From MESE01 sp036675035 (GTDB taxonomy: Bacteria > Pseudomonadota > Gammaproteobacteria > Burkholderiales > Burkholderiaceae_D): DNA of 12,887 nucleotides. A program made the position numbers and the translations under genes. Below are positions 1 to 7,808 of the stretch, one piece after another. The notes beneath the pieces are model-generated. The model made no database searches. It was not told where the DNA came from and saw only the letters and a program-made list of their open reading frames with translations. The stretch spans positions 1 to 12,887 of the forward strand of contig JAKFFO010000163.1 of the NCBI GenBank assembly GCA_036675035.1. The letters are read 5' to 3'. Positions within the stretch are counted from its first letter, which is position 1, and each line of letters opens with the position of its first letter.

Positions 1-191
1 TGCTGGCTGCGGATGCGCTTGTAATGGCGCTTCACGGCAGCGGCGAGCTTGCGCTTGCGCTCTGCAGTCGGCTTCTCGTAAAACTCACGCGCACGCAATT
101 CGGTCAGCAAACCGGTTTTTTCGATGGTGCGCTTGAAGCGACGCATGGCGACTTCGAACGGCTCGTTTTCTTTAAGGCGAATTGTGGTCAT
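1..191 (-). CDS. rpsU: 30S ribosomal protein S21 (partial, 3' end outside window)
   Basis: Small-subunit ribosomal protein of about 70 residues that helps in translation initiation. The minus strand from the ATG at 191 reads MTTIRLKENEPFEVAMRRFK, followed by a very basic stretch rich in Arg and Lys that ends in KRIRSQ at the window edge. This is the S21 family sequence typical of betaproteobacteria. About 63 codons are present and roughly the last seven are cut off. The start is fixed by the conserved N-terminus; no good Shine-Dalgarno is visible in front of it. In many proteobacteria rpsU heads an operon with dnaG and rpoD and lies next to a divergent tsaD. Here tsaD is about 12.5 kb away at the other end of the window. 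Identity is very secure. Confidence 0.96.
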   Translation of the reverse strand, partial: MTTIRLKENEPFEVAMRRFKRTIEKTGLLTELRAREFYEKPTAERKRKLAAAVKRHYKRIRSQ

Positions 192-223
192 GTAAACTGG
201 AACCAAGATTTATGGAGACGGAA

Positions 224-232
224 AGTATAGCA
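224..232 (-). promoter_or_regulatory. Extended -10 promoter for rpsU
   Basis: On the minus strand the bases read TGCTATACT, a TG-N-TATACT extended -10 element (5 of 6 to TATAAT). Transcription would start near 217, giving a leader of about 26 bases before the rpsU ATG at 191. The -35 position (TTCCAT) is poor, as is common for extended -10 promoters. Position and orientation fit; the call is by motif only. Confidence 0.5.
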
Positions 233-348
233 GTCTTATGCAGCAAATGGAAGGCGCATCTGCCACGAAATAACTTGCAGCCACGGCAAACATTACAAAT
301 AGGCAATGAGAAACCAATGAAACGAATGCGCCCGAACTACCCGAGGAT

Positions 349-1545
349 TCACATCGAAAGCCCCGCCGCCATTCCCGATGCCCATGCCCATTGAAAATTA
401 TATCCACCCAGCCAACCGGTAACGTCAACCGCTTCACCGATAAAATACAACCCGGGGACTGAATTTGCCATCATCGTTTGCTGCGATAACGCCTTGGTGT
501 CTATTCCCCCGCAGGTGACCTCCGCCTTGCGATAGCCTTCCGAGCCCGTCGGAGCGATACTCCAGCGATTAAGCGATTCGCCCAGGCGCCTTAGTTGCCT
601 GTCGGGCAAGTCCGCTACGCGCGCGTCAGGCTGAAAATCATTTGCGGCCAACCATTCCTGCACGAGTCGGCTTGGAAGCCATTGTGCAAGATGGTTAGCC
701 AAATTTTTCCTGGCCGAATTCTTTGATTGAATCAGCTCGTTAGCCAAGTCGACTTCCGGAACCAAATCAAGGTCGAGCGACGTGGATGGATTCCAGAAGC
801 TGGATATCTGCAGCACTGCCGGCCCGGACAAGCCCCGATGCGTAAACAGCAAGTCTTCCCGAAAAAGCTGCCGCAATTTTTTTTCACCGGTTTCAATCTC
901 AACCGGCAATGCAACGCCGGCCAACTGCACGAATTTTTGCCATGCGCCTGAATCGAAAGTCAGCGGCACAAGTCCAGGGCGCGTTTCGATAAGCTTCAGT
1001 CCAAACTGTTTGGCAACCCGATAAGCAAAATCGGTTGCGCCGATTTTTGGAATTGAAAGTCCTCCGGTCGCAATTACCAGGCGATCGGCGAAAATTTCTT
1101 CAGCCTCGGCATCGATCCGAAATACATTCCCTGTCTTGCCGATTGCCGCGACTCGACACGGCATGCGCCATTCCACCCCGCCTGCGTCGCATTCCGCCTT
1201 GAGCATATTGATAATATCTTCGGATGAGTGATCGCAGAAAAGCTGGCCTTTGTGTTTCTCGTGGAAGGCGATTCGATGGCGCTTGATCAGCGTCAAAAAA
1301 TCTTGCGGCGTATATCGCGACAACGCGCTTTTGCAAAAATGGGGATTTTGCGAGAGAAAATTCTGCGGACCGGTATCGATATTGGTGAAATTGCAGCGAC
1401 CGCCACCCGAAATGCGAATTTTTTCCGCCAGTTTGGGCGCATGGTCGATCAGCACGACTTTATTGCCACGCTGGCCGGCGACTCCGGCGCACATCATTCC
1501 GGCGGCACCTGCGCCGATCACCGCAACATCAAACTGTTTTGTCAT
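349..1545 (-). CDS. yhiN: NAD(P)/FAD-dependent oxidoreductase, HI0933/YhiN (BaiN/RdsA) family
   Basis: Predicted cytosolic flavoprotein of 398 residues, the usual length for this family (390-400). The N-terminus carries the FAD-binding Rossmann motif GAGAAG at residues 11-16. The family signature GGGRCNFTN is at 47-55. A second family hallmark near the C-terminus reads LYFIGEAVDVTGWLGGYNFQ, followed by a WAWASG block. Members are widespread housekeeping flavoproteins whose physiological substrate is mostly unsettled; some are linked to reduction of unsaturated steroid or lipid-like substrates. The ATG at 1545 has a weak AGGG in front and sits directly before the FAD motif, so the start is plausible. 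The gene follows the ybdK-type gene with a gap of 45 bases and is probably co-transcribed with it. Family is secure, exact reaction unknown. Confidence 0.93.
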   Translation of the reverse strand: MTKQFDVAVIGAGAAGMMCAGVAGQRGNKVVLIDHAPKLAEKIRISGGGRCNFTNIDTGPQNFLSQNPHFCKSALSRYTPQDFLTLIKRHRIAFHEKHKGQLFCDHSSEDIINMLKAECDAGGVEWRMPCRVAAIGKTGNVFRIDAEAEEIFADRLVIATGGLSIPKIGATDFAYRVAKQFGLKLIETRPGLVPLTFDSGAWQKFVQLAGVALPVEIETGEKKLRQLFREDLLFTHRGLSGPAVLQISSFWNPSTSLDLDLVPEVDLANELIQSKNSARKNLANHLAQWLPSRLVQEWLAANDFQPDARVADLPDRQLRRLGESLNRWSIAPTGSEGYRKAEVTCGGIDTKALSQQTMMANSVPGLYFIGEAVDVTGWLGGYNFQWAWASGMAAGLSM

Positions 1546-1590
1546 GACTGCCCTGAATTCAAGGAAGTCATGATTGTAAGCCAGCAGAAG

Positions 1591-2745
1591 CTATCGAAAA
1601 TGCGGTGATGCGGAATTGGCCATCCATAATCGGGACGAAAGCCGCATCACGTCATGCATGGAACCATGCTGCTTGAATGCATTGCGCAATCGACATGCGT
1701 CATTCATCTTTTCGCAGGCAATGTGCCGCAAACGCTTGAGTGAAAGAAGATCGAAATCGTTGGTCGCGTAACGTTTCAGACTATGCAAGCACTCAAGGAT
1801 GTGAGAAAAAATCGATTGCCTGACCGGAGGAGCGTCGCTGCCATTTCTCGAAACCGCAATCTCGCCGGCCAAGCCGTGGCGGCTCGCTGCAAACCGGTTA
1901 CCTTGATAAAGAGAATAAAATTTGTCGTCGATAACAAATGGCCGCTCCGCGAGCAACCAACGGGCGAGCAGCTGTGCATAGCAGCCCAGGTGCGCAGCAT
2001 GCTCAAGCGTCAACGGCGTGTCGCAGACGCGAATTTCAACCGTTCCATACTCCGGTTTCGGCCGGATATCCCAATAAAAATCCCTCATGCCCTGGATAAG
2101 GCCAATTTGCCGTAGCTCCTGGTAACACGATTCAAAATCTCGCCATCGGGTAACCAGCGGAACGGTGCCGGCCAGCGGAAACGTCCGCACGACATCGCTG
2201 CGCGAGGAATCAAATGCGGTATCCAGGCCCTTATAAAACGGTGACGCTGCCGACAGCGCAATAAAATGCGGTACAAACCGGGAAAACCCATGCGTGAGAT
2301 AAAGCGCATCATCGCCGTTGCCGGCACCGACATGAATATGCTGGCCAAAAACGGTGCATGTCCTGGCGAGGTAATCATACCGTTCATGCACATTTTCAAA
2401 ACGCTGCCCGGGTACAATGCGCTGATCGCTCAGGCACTGGAACGGGTGCGCTCCGCCGCCGGCAGCATCGATGCCCGTGTGCGTTAGACTTTTTATCAAC
2501 GAGTTGCGAAGAGCCGCCAGTTCATCCTGCAAATAATCCGCCCGCTCATGTATGCCGGATTTGACTTCGACCATGCCCAAGCCGACATTCTGTTTGATTT
2601 GCGCATCGAAGCCGTCCTGCACGATTGCGGATCCCAGTTCATGAGCGTCGATGGCGAGCGCACAGTCATCGCGTTTCACTAGCTGCAGTTCCAGTTTGAT
2701 ACCCAGACTAAAAGGTTTTGATGAAGCGAAGGGCAAGGTGTCCAT
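1591..2745 (-). CDS. ybdK: YbdK-type carboxylate-amine ligase (glutamate-cysteine ligase 2 family)
   Basis: ATP-grasp-like GCS2 family enzyme of 384 residues (E. coli YbdK is about 372). YbdK shows weak gamma-glutamate-cysteine ligase activity in vitro, with unclear physiological role. Visible family blocks are LGIKLELQLV at 14-23, GGGAHPFQ at 96-103, TVFGQHIHVG at 131-140, SRFVPHFIALSAASPF at 155-170, and GTVEIRVCDTPLTL at 234-247. A longer frame extends up to 2808, but the ATG at 2745 has a perfect AAGGAG six bases upstream and matches the family N-terminus, so I chose it. Oddity: the family's G-[IV]-E-x-E motif reads G-I-K-x-E, with Lys17 in place of the first, normally conserved Glu. Family assignment is firm; catalytic competence is uncertain. 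Confidence 0.9.
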   Translation of the reverse strand: MDTLPFASSKPFSLGIKLELQLVKRDDCALAIDAHELGSAIVQDGFDAQIKQNVGLGMVEVKSGIHERADYLQDELAALRNSLIKSLTHTGIDAAGGGAHPFQCLSDQRIVPGQRFENVHERYDYLARTCTVFGQHIHVGAGNGDDALYLTHGFSRFVPHFIALSAASPFYKGLDTAFDSSRSDVVRTFPLAGTVPLVTRWRDFESCYQELRQIGLIQGMRDFYWDIRPKPEYGTVEIRVCDTPLTLEHAAHLGCYAQLLARWLLAERPFVIDDKFYSLYQGNRFAASRHGLAGEIAVSRNGSDAPPVRQSIFSHILECLHSLKRYATNDFDLLSLKRLRHIACEKMNDACRLRNAFKQHGSMHDVMRLSSRLWMANSASPHFR

Positions 2746-2751
2746 GGATGT

Positions 2752-2757
2752 CTCCTT
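2752..2757 (-). promoter_or_regulatory. Shine-Dalgarno deciding the ybdK start
   Basis: AAGGAG on the minus strand, six bases before the ATG at 2745. No comparable site precedes the in-frame upstream starts, so the shorter protein is preferred. Confidence 0.75.
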
Positions 2758-3097
2758 TGTATTTTTCATTCGCACCTTTGATCGCCGAATAGGCTTCTTG
2801 TGCAACATGTGGTCGTTACTCGGTGTCGATTCGAATCAGGCTATCTGGCCAGTACCTATCGCCGTCTTCGCGTTTGCTCGGTATCAGCGGCAAGCCAATT
2901 TTCGGTAACCTGGAATTGCCTTTGCAGCGGTCGCAGCATGGAAGAACAGGCAACAGAAAACGTCACCGCTGCAATCGACAGGCACATGAGGTAACTTGAC
3001 CTCTTGTCAAATGTGATCTTTGTCATCGGCGGCGAAATAAAGTTCCGAGCGAACCTGCAAAGAAATCGTTGTCCTGAAATTAAAAAATGCGATAGAC

Positions 3098-3120
3098 AAA
3101 CTCGCTTTTTCGCCGAGTTT
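3098..3120 (-). terminator. Weak terminator-like hairpin downstream of ybiB
   Basis: A perfect 7-bp inverted repeat AAACTCG/CGAGTTT with a 9-base loop. On the minus strand (direction of the nir-nas-ybiB transcript) it is followed, after about 11 bases, by a run of six T. It lies roughly 185 bases after the ybiB stop. The stem is short and half A/T, and the T-run is not adjacent, so it is only a candidate end for the nitrate operon transcript. Confidence 0.22.
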
Positions 3121-3303
3121 CAGCTGAGCGTTCAATGATTTATTCGAAGGAAGATACGTAGCGTCTGTAGCGACACCGGCGTTGTCTGGCCTGATCAATA
3201 ATTTGCAGGACATGGCCCCCGGCTTCGGCTGGGTCGCAACATGTATCGTGCAGACCACCGGGGTGCTTGACAACGTGTTTGCCAAGGTGAACAGACTTTG
3301 CGC

Positions 3304-4299
3304 TTATTGACTCTCGTGCAGGACAGGATAGTGATTTGCGCGCAAATTTTGCGACACAATCAGGCAATGCCGCAGCTGTTCCGCGATTGGTGCAGGAATC
3401 AGGTTTTCGTCCTGCAAGGCAAGTTCGATCCATGCGGCCGTCGTCACCGCATCGGCTTGCGACGGCAAGTGTGGCAACTCGTCCACCGGACCTTGCTTGT
3501 GGACCAATGTCGTATGTCCGTTACCATGAAACCATTCGATCTGTTGCGCGCGTTTGGCGTTGGCGACCGTTTCCCCTTCGGTTCCCCTCATCAGGAAAAC
3601 GTCGCCTCTTTCCGCCGGTGCGGCGGTCGTAAAATAGTCGGTGAGCATCGCAAGATATTCGGGATGGGTATACGAAGTCAACCGCAACACTGGTCCTGCA
3701 AACGGTTGAAGAATCTTGACCAGCGTATGCGTTGAATTTCGCACACCTAGGACCTCACGCATCGCCAACAGCTTTGCGATGTTCGGCGCCAGTGCATCGA
3801 TCGGCATGAATACCGGCATGCACTGCGCAAAGCTCGTTTCAACCTGAGCTGCGGTCCGCGAAACCGAATATCCCAGAGTTTGCAATATCTGTGCGGTCGT
3901 GACGCGCCCCGGATCGTTCGCTACACCATGGATAAATACCGGCACGCCTTCCCTTGCAAGCAGCAACGCCAGCAACGGAGTCAAGTTCGGCATCTGGCGC
4001 GATCCGTTATAGCTCGGGATCGTGATCGGGGCATATCTCCCTGCCGGGACCGGCAGTTTCTCGATCGAGGCTTCTGCCGCATCCAGAAAACCGGCAATCT
4101 CGTCTACCGACTCACCCTTGAATCGCATCGCGAGCACGATACCGCCCATTTCCAGGTCGGAAACGCGTCCGGCCAACATCGCTTCATACAGCTGATAGGC
4201 ATCATTGCGCGCCATGCTTCGCGCACCTTTTTTGCCGCGTCCGATTTCCTTGATGAAGCGTGCCGCCGGAAATGGTGTGATTCCAGTTAATTTATTCAT
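3304..4299 (-). CDS. ybiB: YbiB / TrpD2-family nucleic-acid-binding protein
   Basis: Protein of 331 residues with the fold of anthranilate phosphoribosyltransferase (TrpD): a helical N-terminal domain to about residue 80, then the alpha/beta domain. The N-terminal block FIKEIGRGKKGAR (15-27) and LEMGGIVLAMRFKGE (49-63) match the YbiB group. The TrpD substrate-binding GTGGD motif is absent; its place is taken by IPSYNGSR at 94-101, so it should not be an anthranilate phosphoribosyltransferase. E. coli YbiB is known as a DNA/RNA-binding homodimer. The open frame extends upstream to 4398, but homology to YbiB places the start at the ATG at 4299; no strong Shine-Dalgarno is seen. It lies 133 bases after nasA on the same strand and may be the last gene of the nitrate operon. 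Confidence 0.88.
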   Translation of the reverse strand: MNKLTGITPFPAARFIKEIGRGKKGARSMARNDAYQLYEAMLAGRVSDLEMGGIVLAMRFKGESVDEIAGFLDAAEASIEKLPVPAGRYAPITIPSYNGSRQMPNLTPLLALLLAREGVPVFIHGVANDPGRVTTAQILQTLGYSVSRTAAQVETSFAQCMPVFMPIDALAPNIAKLLAMREVLGVRNSTHTLVKILQPFAGPVLRLTSYTHPEYLAMLTDYFTTAAPAERGDVFLMRGTEGETVANAKRAQQIEWFHGNGHTTLVHKQGPVDELPHLPSQADAVTTAAWIELALQDENLIPAPIAEQLRHCLIVSQNLRANHYPVLHESQ

Positions 4300-4432
4300 G
4301 CCCAAGATTACTACGAACCCGAGGCACCGGTTAGCCCGGCGCATCGATTTGTCGCGACATTGACGTCCGCGTGCGCCGATCGCCGTTGCGAATTCCATTG
4401 CGGTTTATAACTGAGCCTCGGAATTGCACAAC

Positions 4433-7279
4433 TCATCCACAGCGAATGGATATCATTTTCTTCAACTCCGGAATACAGGAACCACAATTGGTTCCGCATT
4501 TCAGTTTGTCCTGAACCAAGGAGAATAAAGCAGCACTTGTCCCTTGATTCGCTAGCTCCCGCGCCACCAGCACTTCAGTGATTTCCGTTTCCGCCACATT
4601 GAAGCAATTGCAAACAATACGACCTCGCGACTTGAAGCCCTGTGGCGCTTTCGTCGATGGCGTCAACAACGAGCGGCCCAGCCCGGCGATCGAATGCTCA
4701 TTCTCCAGATATTCTTTCAGCCAATGCTCTGCCGAACCATCTCCTGACAGCGATACCGCTGCGAGTTTTCCGCCCTCAACCAAAATATGTCGCGCATTGC
4801 CCCGCTTCCTGTCGTCATAGCGCAGCACATTCGGCCCCTCGATCCCAAACCTGCTTTCGATTTCATTGATCAGTTCCGGCGCTGCGGCATAGTCATCGCC
4901 GGCACGAAACAACAGTCCCACTCGGTCGCGCCCAAACAGCGTGCATGATGCGTAGCTGAAACGCCGCATGAAAGGGCGCAGGCCTGCTTGCAATGCCAGT
5001 ACCCGTGATTGCTCGACCCAAGCGAATGCTACGAAACGCCATGGCAATTCGGCCTTCAGAATCTTTACCGCGGCATGCTTGAGTTCCGGCTGTTTCGATT
5101 TCGGATCAAGCGCCGGCAATGTCATTGCATTGACGCCGTAGCTGCCATCGGCATCATGGCCGCGACCAGATACATACTCTTCGCCCCAATGCATGCCAAT
5201 GAACGCCTGTCCAGCCCGCATGTCCTCGCCGGCTGACGCGAGCAGGATCTGCGAGCCGCGCCGACTGGTGACGTGTACCAGGTCGCCATCCTTCAAAAAG
5301 CGCCTGTCCATATCAGCTTGCGACAACACGATTGACGGCTCCGCGGCATGCGAGAAAAGCTGCGCAACCGTTCCGGTGCGGCTCATGCCGTGCCACTGGT
5401 CGCGCAAACGCCCGGTTGTCATGCTGAATGGATAGCGCGCGTCGACCGGTTCCGCAAGCGGCTTGTAAACTGTATTGACAAATTTTGCGCGGCCGCTGGC
5501 GGTCGGATAAATACCGTCTTCGTAGAGTCGCTTTTTCCCGGTAGCAGCGCCTTCCGGGAACGGCCACTGCTGCGGCCCTTGCTGTTCCAGTATCTGGAAC
5601 GACAGGCCGGTGATATCGAGGTCGCGGCCGCGCGTCGATTCGCGATGCTCGTTCCAGATTTGTTCCGTGCTCGTGTACGGAAAAATAGTTTCGGATCTGC
5701 CCATCATCCGCTCGAGCCTGCGTGCAAAATCGATGACGATTTCCCAGTCATGCAAAGTCTCTGCCGGCTTGGGCAAGACTGGTTTCACACGGGTAATGCG
5801 GCGCTCGGAGTTGGTAACCGATCCCTCCTTTTCGCTCCAGGTCGTGGCCGGCAACAGTACATCCGCATAGTCGACGGTGGCCGTGGTCGTATAGGCTTCC
5901 TGCACGATTACCAGTTCGGCATTCCTCAGTGCTTCCCGCACCAGCTTTTGATCCGGCAGCGATTGTGCCGGATTGGTGCAGGCAACCCAGATGATCTTGA
6001 TTTCGCCCGATCGCACCGCATCGAACATTTCGATCGCTGTCTTTCCCGGCACGGACGGCACATCGTCGACTCTCCATAGCCGCGCGATCTCGGCGCGATG
6101 CCCGGAATTTTCCATGTCTCGATGGCCGGATAACAGATTGGCCATTCCGCCAACCTCTCGTCCGCCCATCGCGTTTGGCTGGCCTGTCAATGAAAACGGG
6201 CCTGCACCGGGTTTGCCGATCTGGCGCGTAGCCAGGTGCAAGTTGATGATCGCCGCATTCTTCGCCGTGCCGGAAGCAGATTGATTCAAGCCCTGGCAAT
6301 ACAGCGAAAGCGATGCGGTCGATTTGCCGAACCAGCATGCCGCCTTGATCAGATCTGCTTCGTCTATGCCACAGATTTCAGCCACGAATTTCGGCGTGTA
6401 GTCGCGCACCGTCTGCTTCAGTTCCGCAAAGCCTTCCGTATGCGCGTCGATATATGCATCGTCGACCAGCTTTTCCCACAGGCAGATATGCAACATACCG
6501 TTGAATAATGCAACGTCCGTTCCGGGAAGAATCGGCAGAAACAGGTCCGCGTCGCGCGCCGTGTCGGTGCGTCTCGGATCGGCAACGATGATCTTCAGAT
6601 GCGGATTCCTCTTGCGCGCGTCCTCGATACGCCGGTACAGAATCGGGTGCGCATATGCGGTATTGGAGCCGACGATAAAAATCACGTCCGCATGATCGAT
6701 GTCTTCATAACAGGAGGGCGGCGCATCCGCACCGAGCGTCTGCTTGTAACCTGCGACCGCACTCGACATGCAAAGCCGGGAATTGGTATCGATGTTGTTG
6801 GTGCCGATCAAGCCCTTGGCAAGCTTGTTGAAGACGTAATAGTCTTCGGTGAGCAATTGGCCCGAGATATAGAATCCGACACTGTTAACCCCGTGCTCGC
6901 GAATGGTATCGGCAAATTTTCTCGCAATGAATTCCTGTACTTCATCCCATGATGCACGTTCACGCCTGTTCTCGCGCGCTGCACGCATTTCCGGATACAG
7001 CGCACGCACCTGATGCTGCAATTCCGGTGCCGCCGAAAGATGCAAGGTGCTGCCTTTTGTACATAGGCGGCCGAAATTTGCCGGATGATCCGGATCGCCG
7101 CGAACACCGATTATCTTCTTGCCATCAGTTTGCACGATGACGCCGCAGCCAACGCCGCAATAGCAGCAGGCGGACCTGGTTTCGGTTATTGCTTCGGCCT
7201 TATCCACATTCCGTTTCCGGTTCGCCGTATCGGAAGAAGGAATTTGTATGCCGGAATAATCAGCGACGTTCAATTGCAC
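4433..7279 (-). CDS. nasA: Assimilatory nitrate reductase, catalytic subunit (Mo-bisMGD, with C-terminal Bfd-like [2Fe-2S] domain)
   Basis: Cytosolic molybdoenzyme of 948 residues that reduces nitrate to nitrite for assimilation. The N-terminal [4Fe-4S] cluster is held by Cys38, Cys41, Cys45 and Cys73 (C-x2-C-x3-C-x27-C). Cys170 in SRLCMSS is the likely molybdenum ligand. The molybdopterin and MoCo-dinucleotide domains fill 75 to about 740. The C-terminus carries a BFD-like [2Fe-2S] domain with Cys890, Cys892, Cys928, Cys932 and Cys935, as in Klebsiella NasA and unlike periplasmic NapA. No Tat signal is present. The frame opens only with a GTG at 7279; an in-frame stop lies seven codons upstream. 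A second GTG at 7207 is also possible. It follows nirD by 79 bases in the nirB-nirD-nasA operon. Function is secure, exact start is not. Confidence 0.94.
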   Translation of the reverse strand: MQLNVADYSGIQIPSSDTANRKRNVDKAEAITETRSACCYCGVGCGVIVQTDGKKIIGVRGDPDHPANFGRLCTKGSTLHLSAAPELQHQVRALYPEMRAARENRRERASWDEVQEFIARKFADTIREHGVNSVGFYISGQLLTEDYYVFNKLAKGLIGTNNIDTNSRLCMSSAVAGYKQTLGADAPPSCYEDIDHADVIFIVGSNTAYAHPILYRRIEDARKRNPHLKIIVADPRRTDTARDADLFLPILPGTDVALFNGMLHICLWEKLVDDAYIDAHTEGFAELKQTVRDYTPKFVAEICGIDEADLIKAACWFGKSTASLSLYCQGLNQSASGTAKNAAIINLHLATRQIGKPGAGPFSLTGQPNAMGGREVGGMANLLSGHRDMENSGHRAEIARLWRVDDVPSVPGKTAIEMFDAVRSGEIKIIWVACTNPAQSLPDQKLVREALRNAELVIVQEAYTTTATVDYADVLLPATTWSEKEGSVTNSERRITRVKPVLPKPAETLHDWEIVIDFARRLERMMGRSETIFPYTSTEQIWNEHRESTRGRDLDITGLSFQILEQQGPQQWPFPEGAATGKKRLYEDGIYPTASGRAKFVNTVYKPLAEPVDARYPFSMTTGRLRDQWHGMSRTGTVAQLFSHAAEPSIVLSQADMDRRFLKDGDLVHVTSRRGSQILLASAGEDMRAGQAFIGMHWGEEYVSGRGHDADGSYGVNAMTLPALDPKSKQPELKHAAVKILKAELPWRFVAFAWVEQSRVLALQAGLRPFMRRFSYASCTLFGRDRVGLLFRAGDDYAAAPELINEIESRFGIEGPNVLRYDDRKRGNARHILVEGGKLAAVSLSGDGSAEHWLKEYLENEHSIAGLGRSLLTPSTKAPQGFKSRGRIVCNCFNVAETEITEVLVARELANQGTSAALFSLVQDKLKCGTNCGSCIPELKKMISIRCG

Positions 7280-7308
7280 GTTCCATTCGAATTCCGGTCA
7301 TTGTTCAT
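7270..7308 (-). other. Short 12-codon ORF overlapping the nasA start
   Basis: The best initiation signal ahead of nasA is GGAAGG (plus-strand 7314-7319), five bases before an ATG at 7308. That ATG opens a 12-codon frame, not the nasA frame, ending in TGA at 7270 and overlapping the nasA GTG by ten bases. It could be a leader peptide that couples translation to nasA, or the trace of a one-base indel that moved the true nasA start out of frame. No direct evidence that it is translated. Confidence 0.28.
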
Positions 7309-7358
7309 TTGAACCTTCCGAGCTGCCGCCCTCCCCAGCATAACGGCATGCGAGTACG

Positions 7359-7712
7359 TCATGCTGTCGCAGTTTCGATTGGAGCGGCATTCAGTTCGGC
7401 CGCGTCCATGAAGACTTTTCCATCTTCAATCCTGACGCTGAATTTTTCTGCACACCCTTCATCAGGTGCATCCGCACAACCGGATCCGAGATCGATATTC
7501 CAGTTGTGCAGCGGGCAAGCGACGCGCTCGCCGAATACAATGCCTTGCGACAGCGGCCCGCCCTTGTGCGGACAGCGATCGAGTAAAGCAAAAATCTTGT
7601 CGTCGCCATTTCGGAAGATCGCCACATCGGGTCGCGATTCACGACGAACCACACGCGCCCCCAGGACCGGAATATCCGCGACATTGCAGATGACTTTCCA
7701 TTGGATCGACAT
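7359..7712 (-). CDS. nirD: Nitrite reductase [NAD(P)H] small subunit, Rieske-like
   Basis: Small subunit of the cytosolic siroheme nitrite reductase, 117 residues, Rieske [2Fe-2S]-like fold. Both ligand pairs are intact: Cys47-Pro-His49 within DRCPHKGGPLSQG, and Cys66-Pro-Leu-His69 within VACPLHNW. E. coli NirD lacks these ligands, so this copy may hold a cluster. A longer frame runs to 7775, but the ATG at 7712 has AAGGAG at five bases and begins with the family N-terminus MSIQWKVIC. It follows nirB by 96 bases and precedes nasA by 79, all on the minus strand, so it belongs to the nirB-nirD-nasA operon. Its role is to complete the NirBD complex that turns nitrite into ammonium. Confidence 0.94.
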   Translation of the reverse strand: MSIQWKVICNVADIPVLGARVVRRESRPDVAIFRNGDDKIFALLDRCPHKGGPLSQGIVFGERVACPLHNWNIDLGSGCADAPDEGCAEKFSVRIEDGKVFMDAAELNAAPIETATA

Positions 7713-7717
7713 CTCAT

Positions 7718-7723
7718 CTCCTT
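7718..7723 (-). promoter_or_regulatory. Shine-Dalgarno deciding the nirD start
   Basis: AAGGAG on the minus strand, five bases before the ATG at 7712. It selects this ATG over the longer frame that starts at 7775. Confidence 0.75.
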
Positions 7724-7787
7724 CATTAACCAAAAATTCGTGCATCGCTTCGTGCCTACCTGCACATGTCCGCAATGACGTTTATCG

Positions 7788-7806
7788 AAGCAGCCAATAA
7801 CTGCTT
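7788..7806 (-). other. Small hairpin in the nirB-nirD spacer
   Basis: Perfect 6-bp inverted repeat AAGCAG/CTGCTT with a 7-base loop, starting two bases after the nirB stop codon. There is no T-tract, so it is not a terminator. It could be an RNA-stability or processing element that sets the nirB to nirD ratio; this is speculation from position. Confidence 0.25.
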
Positions 7807-7808
7807 GT

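Larger units (their letters stand above)
2746..3303. other. Gene-poor intergenic region between ybiB and ybdK
   Basis: Some 558 bases with no gene I can defend. The best open frame runs on the minus strand from 3285 to 3007 (92 codons, TTG start, no Shine-Dalgarno). Its C-terminal half reads like alternating beta strands and its codon use is not absurd, but I recognise no family. The region also holds a short inverted repeat TTGAC/GTCAA (2996-3010), a CRP-like TGTGA-N6-TCATC at 3012-3027, and the hairpin listed at 3098-3120. The ybdK promoter should lie here on the minus strand; I found no convincing -35/-10 pair. Confidence 0.5.

Noticed and set aside
2825..2845. tRNA T-loop-like sequence GATTCGAATC
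   Set aside because: The flanking bases do not form a T-stem and no acceptor, D or anticodon arms are found on either strand.
5348..6079. Plus-strand open frame of 243 codons opposite nasA
   Set aside because: Antisense shadow of nasA, rich in Arg, Cys and His as expected of a shadow, with no family resemblance.
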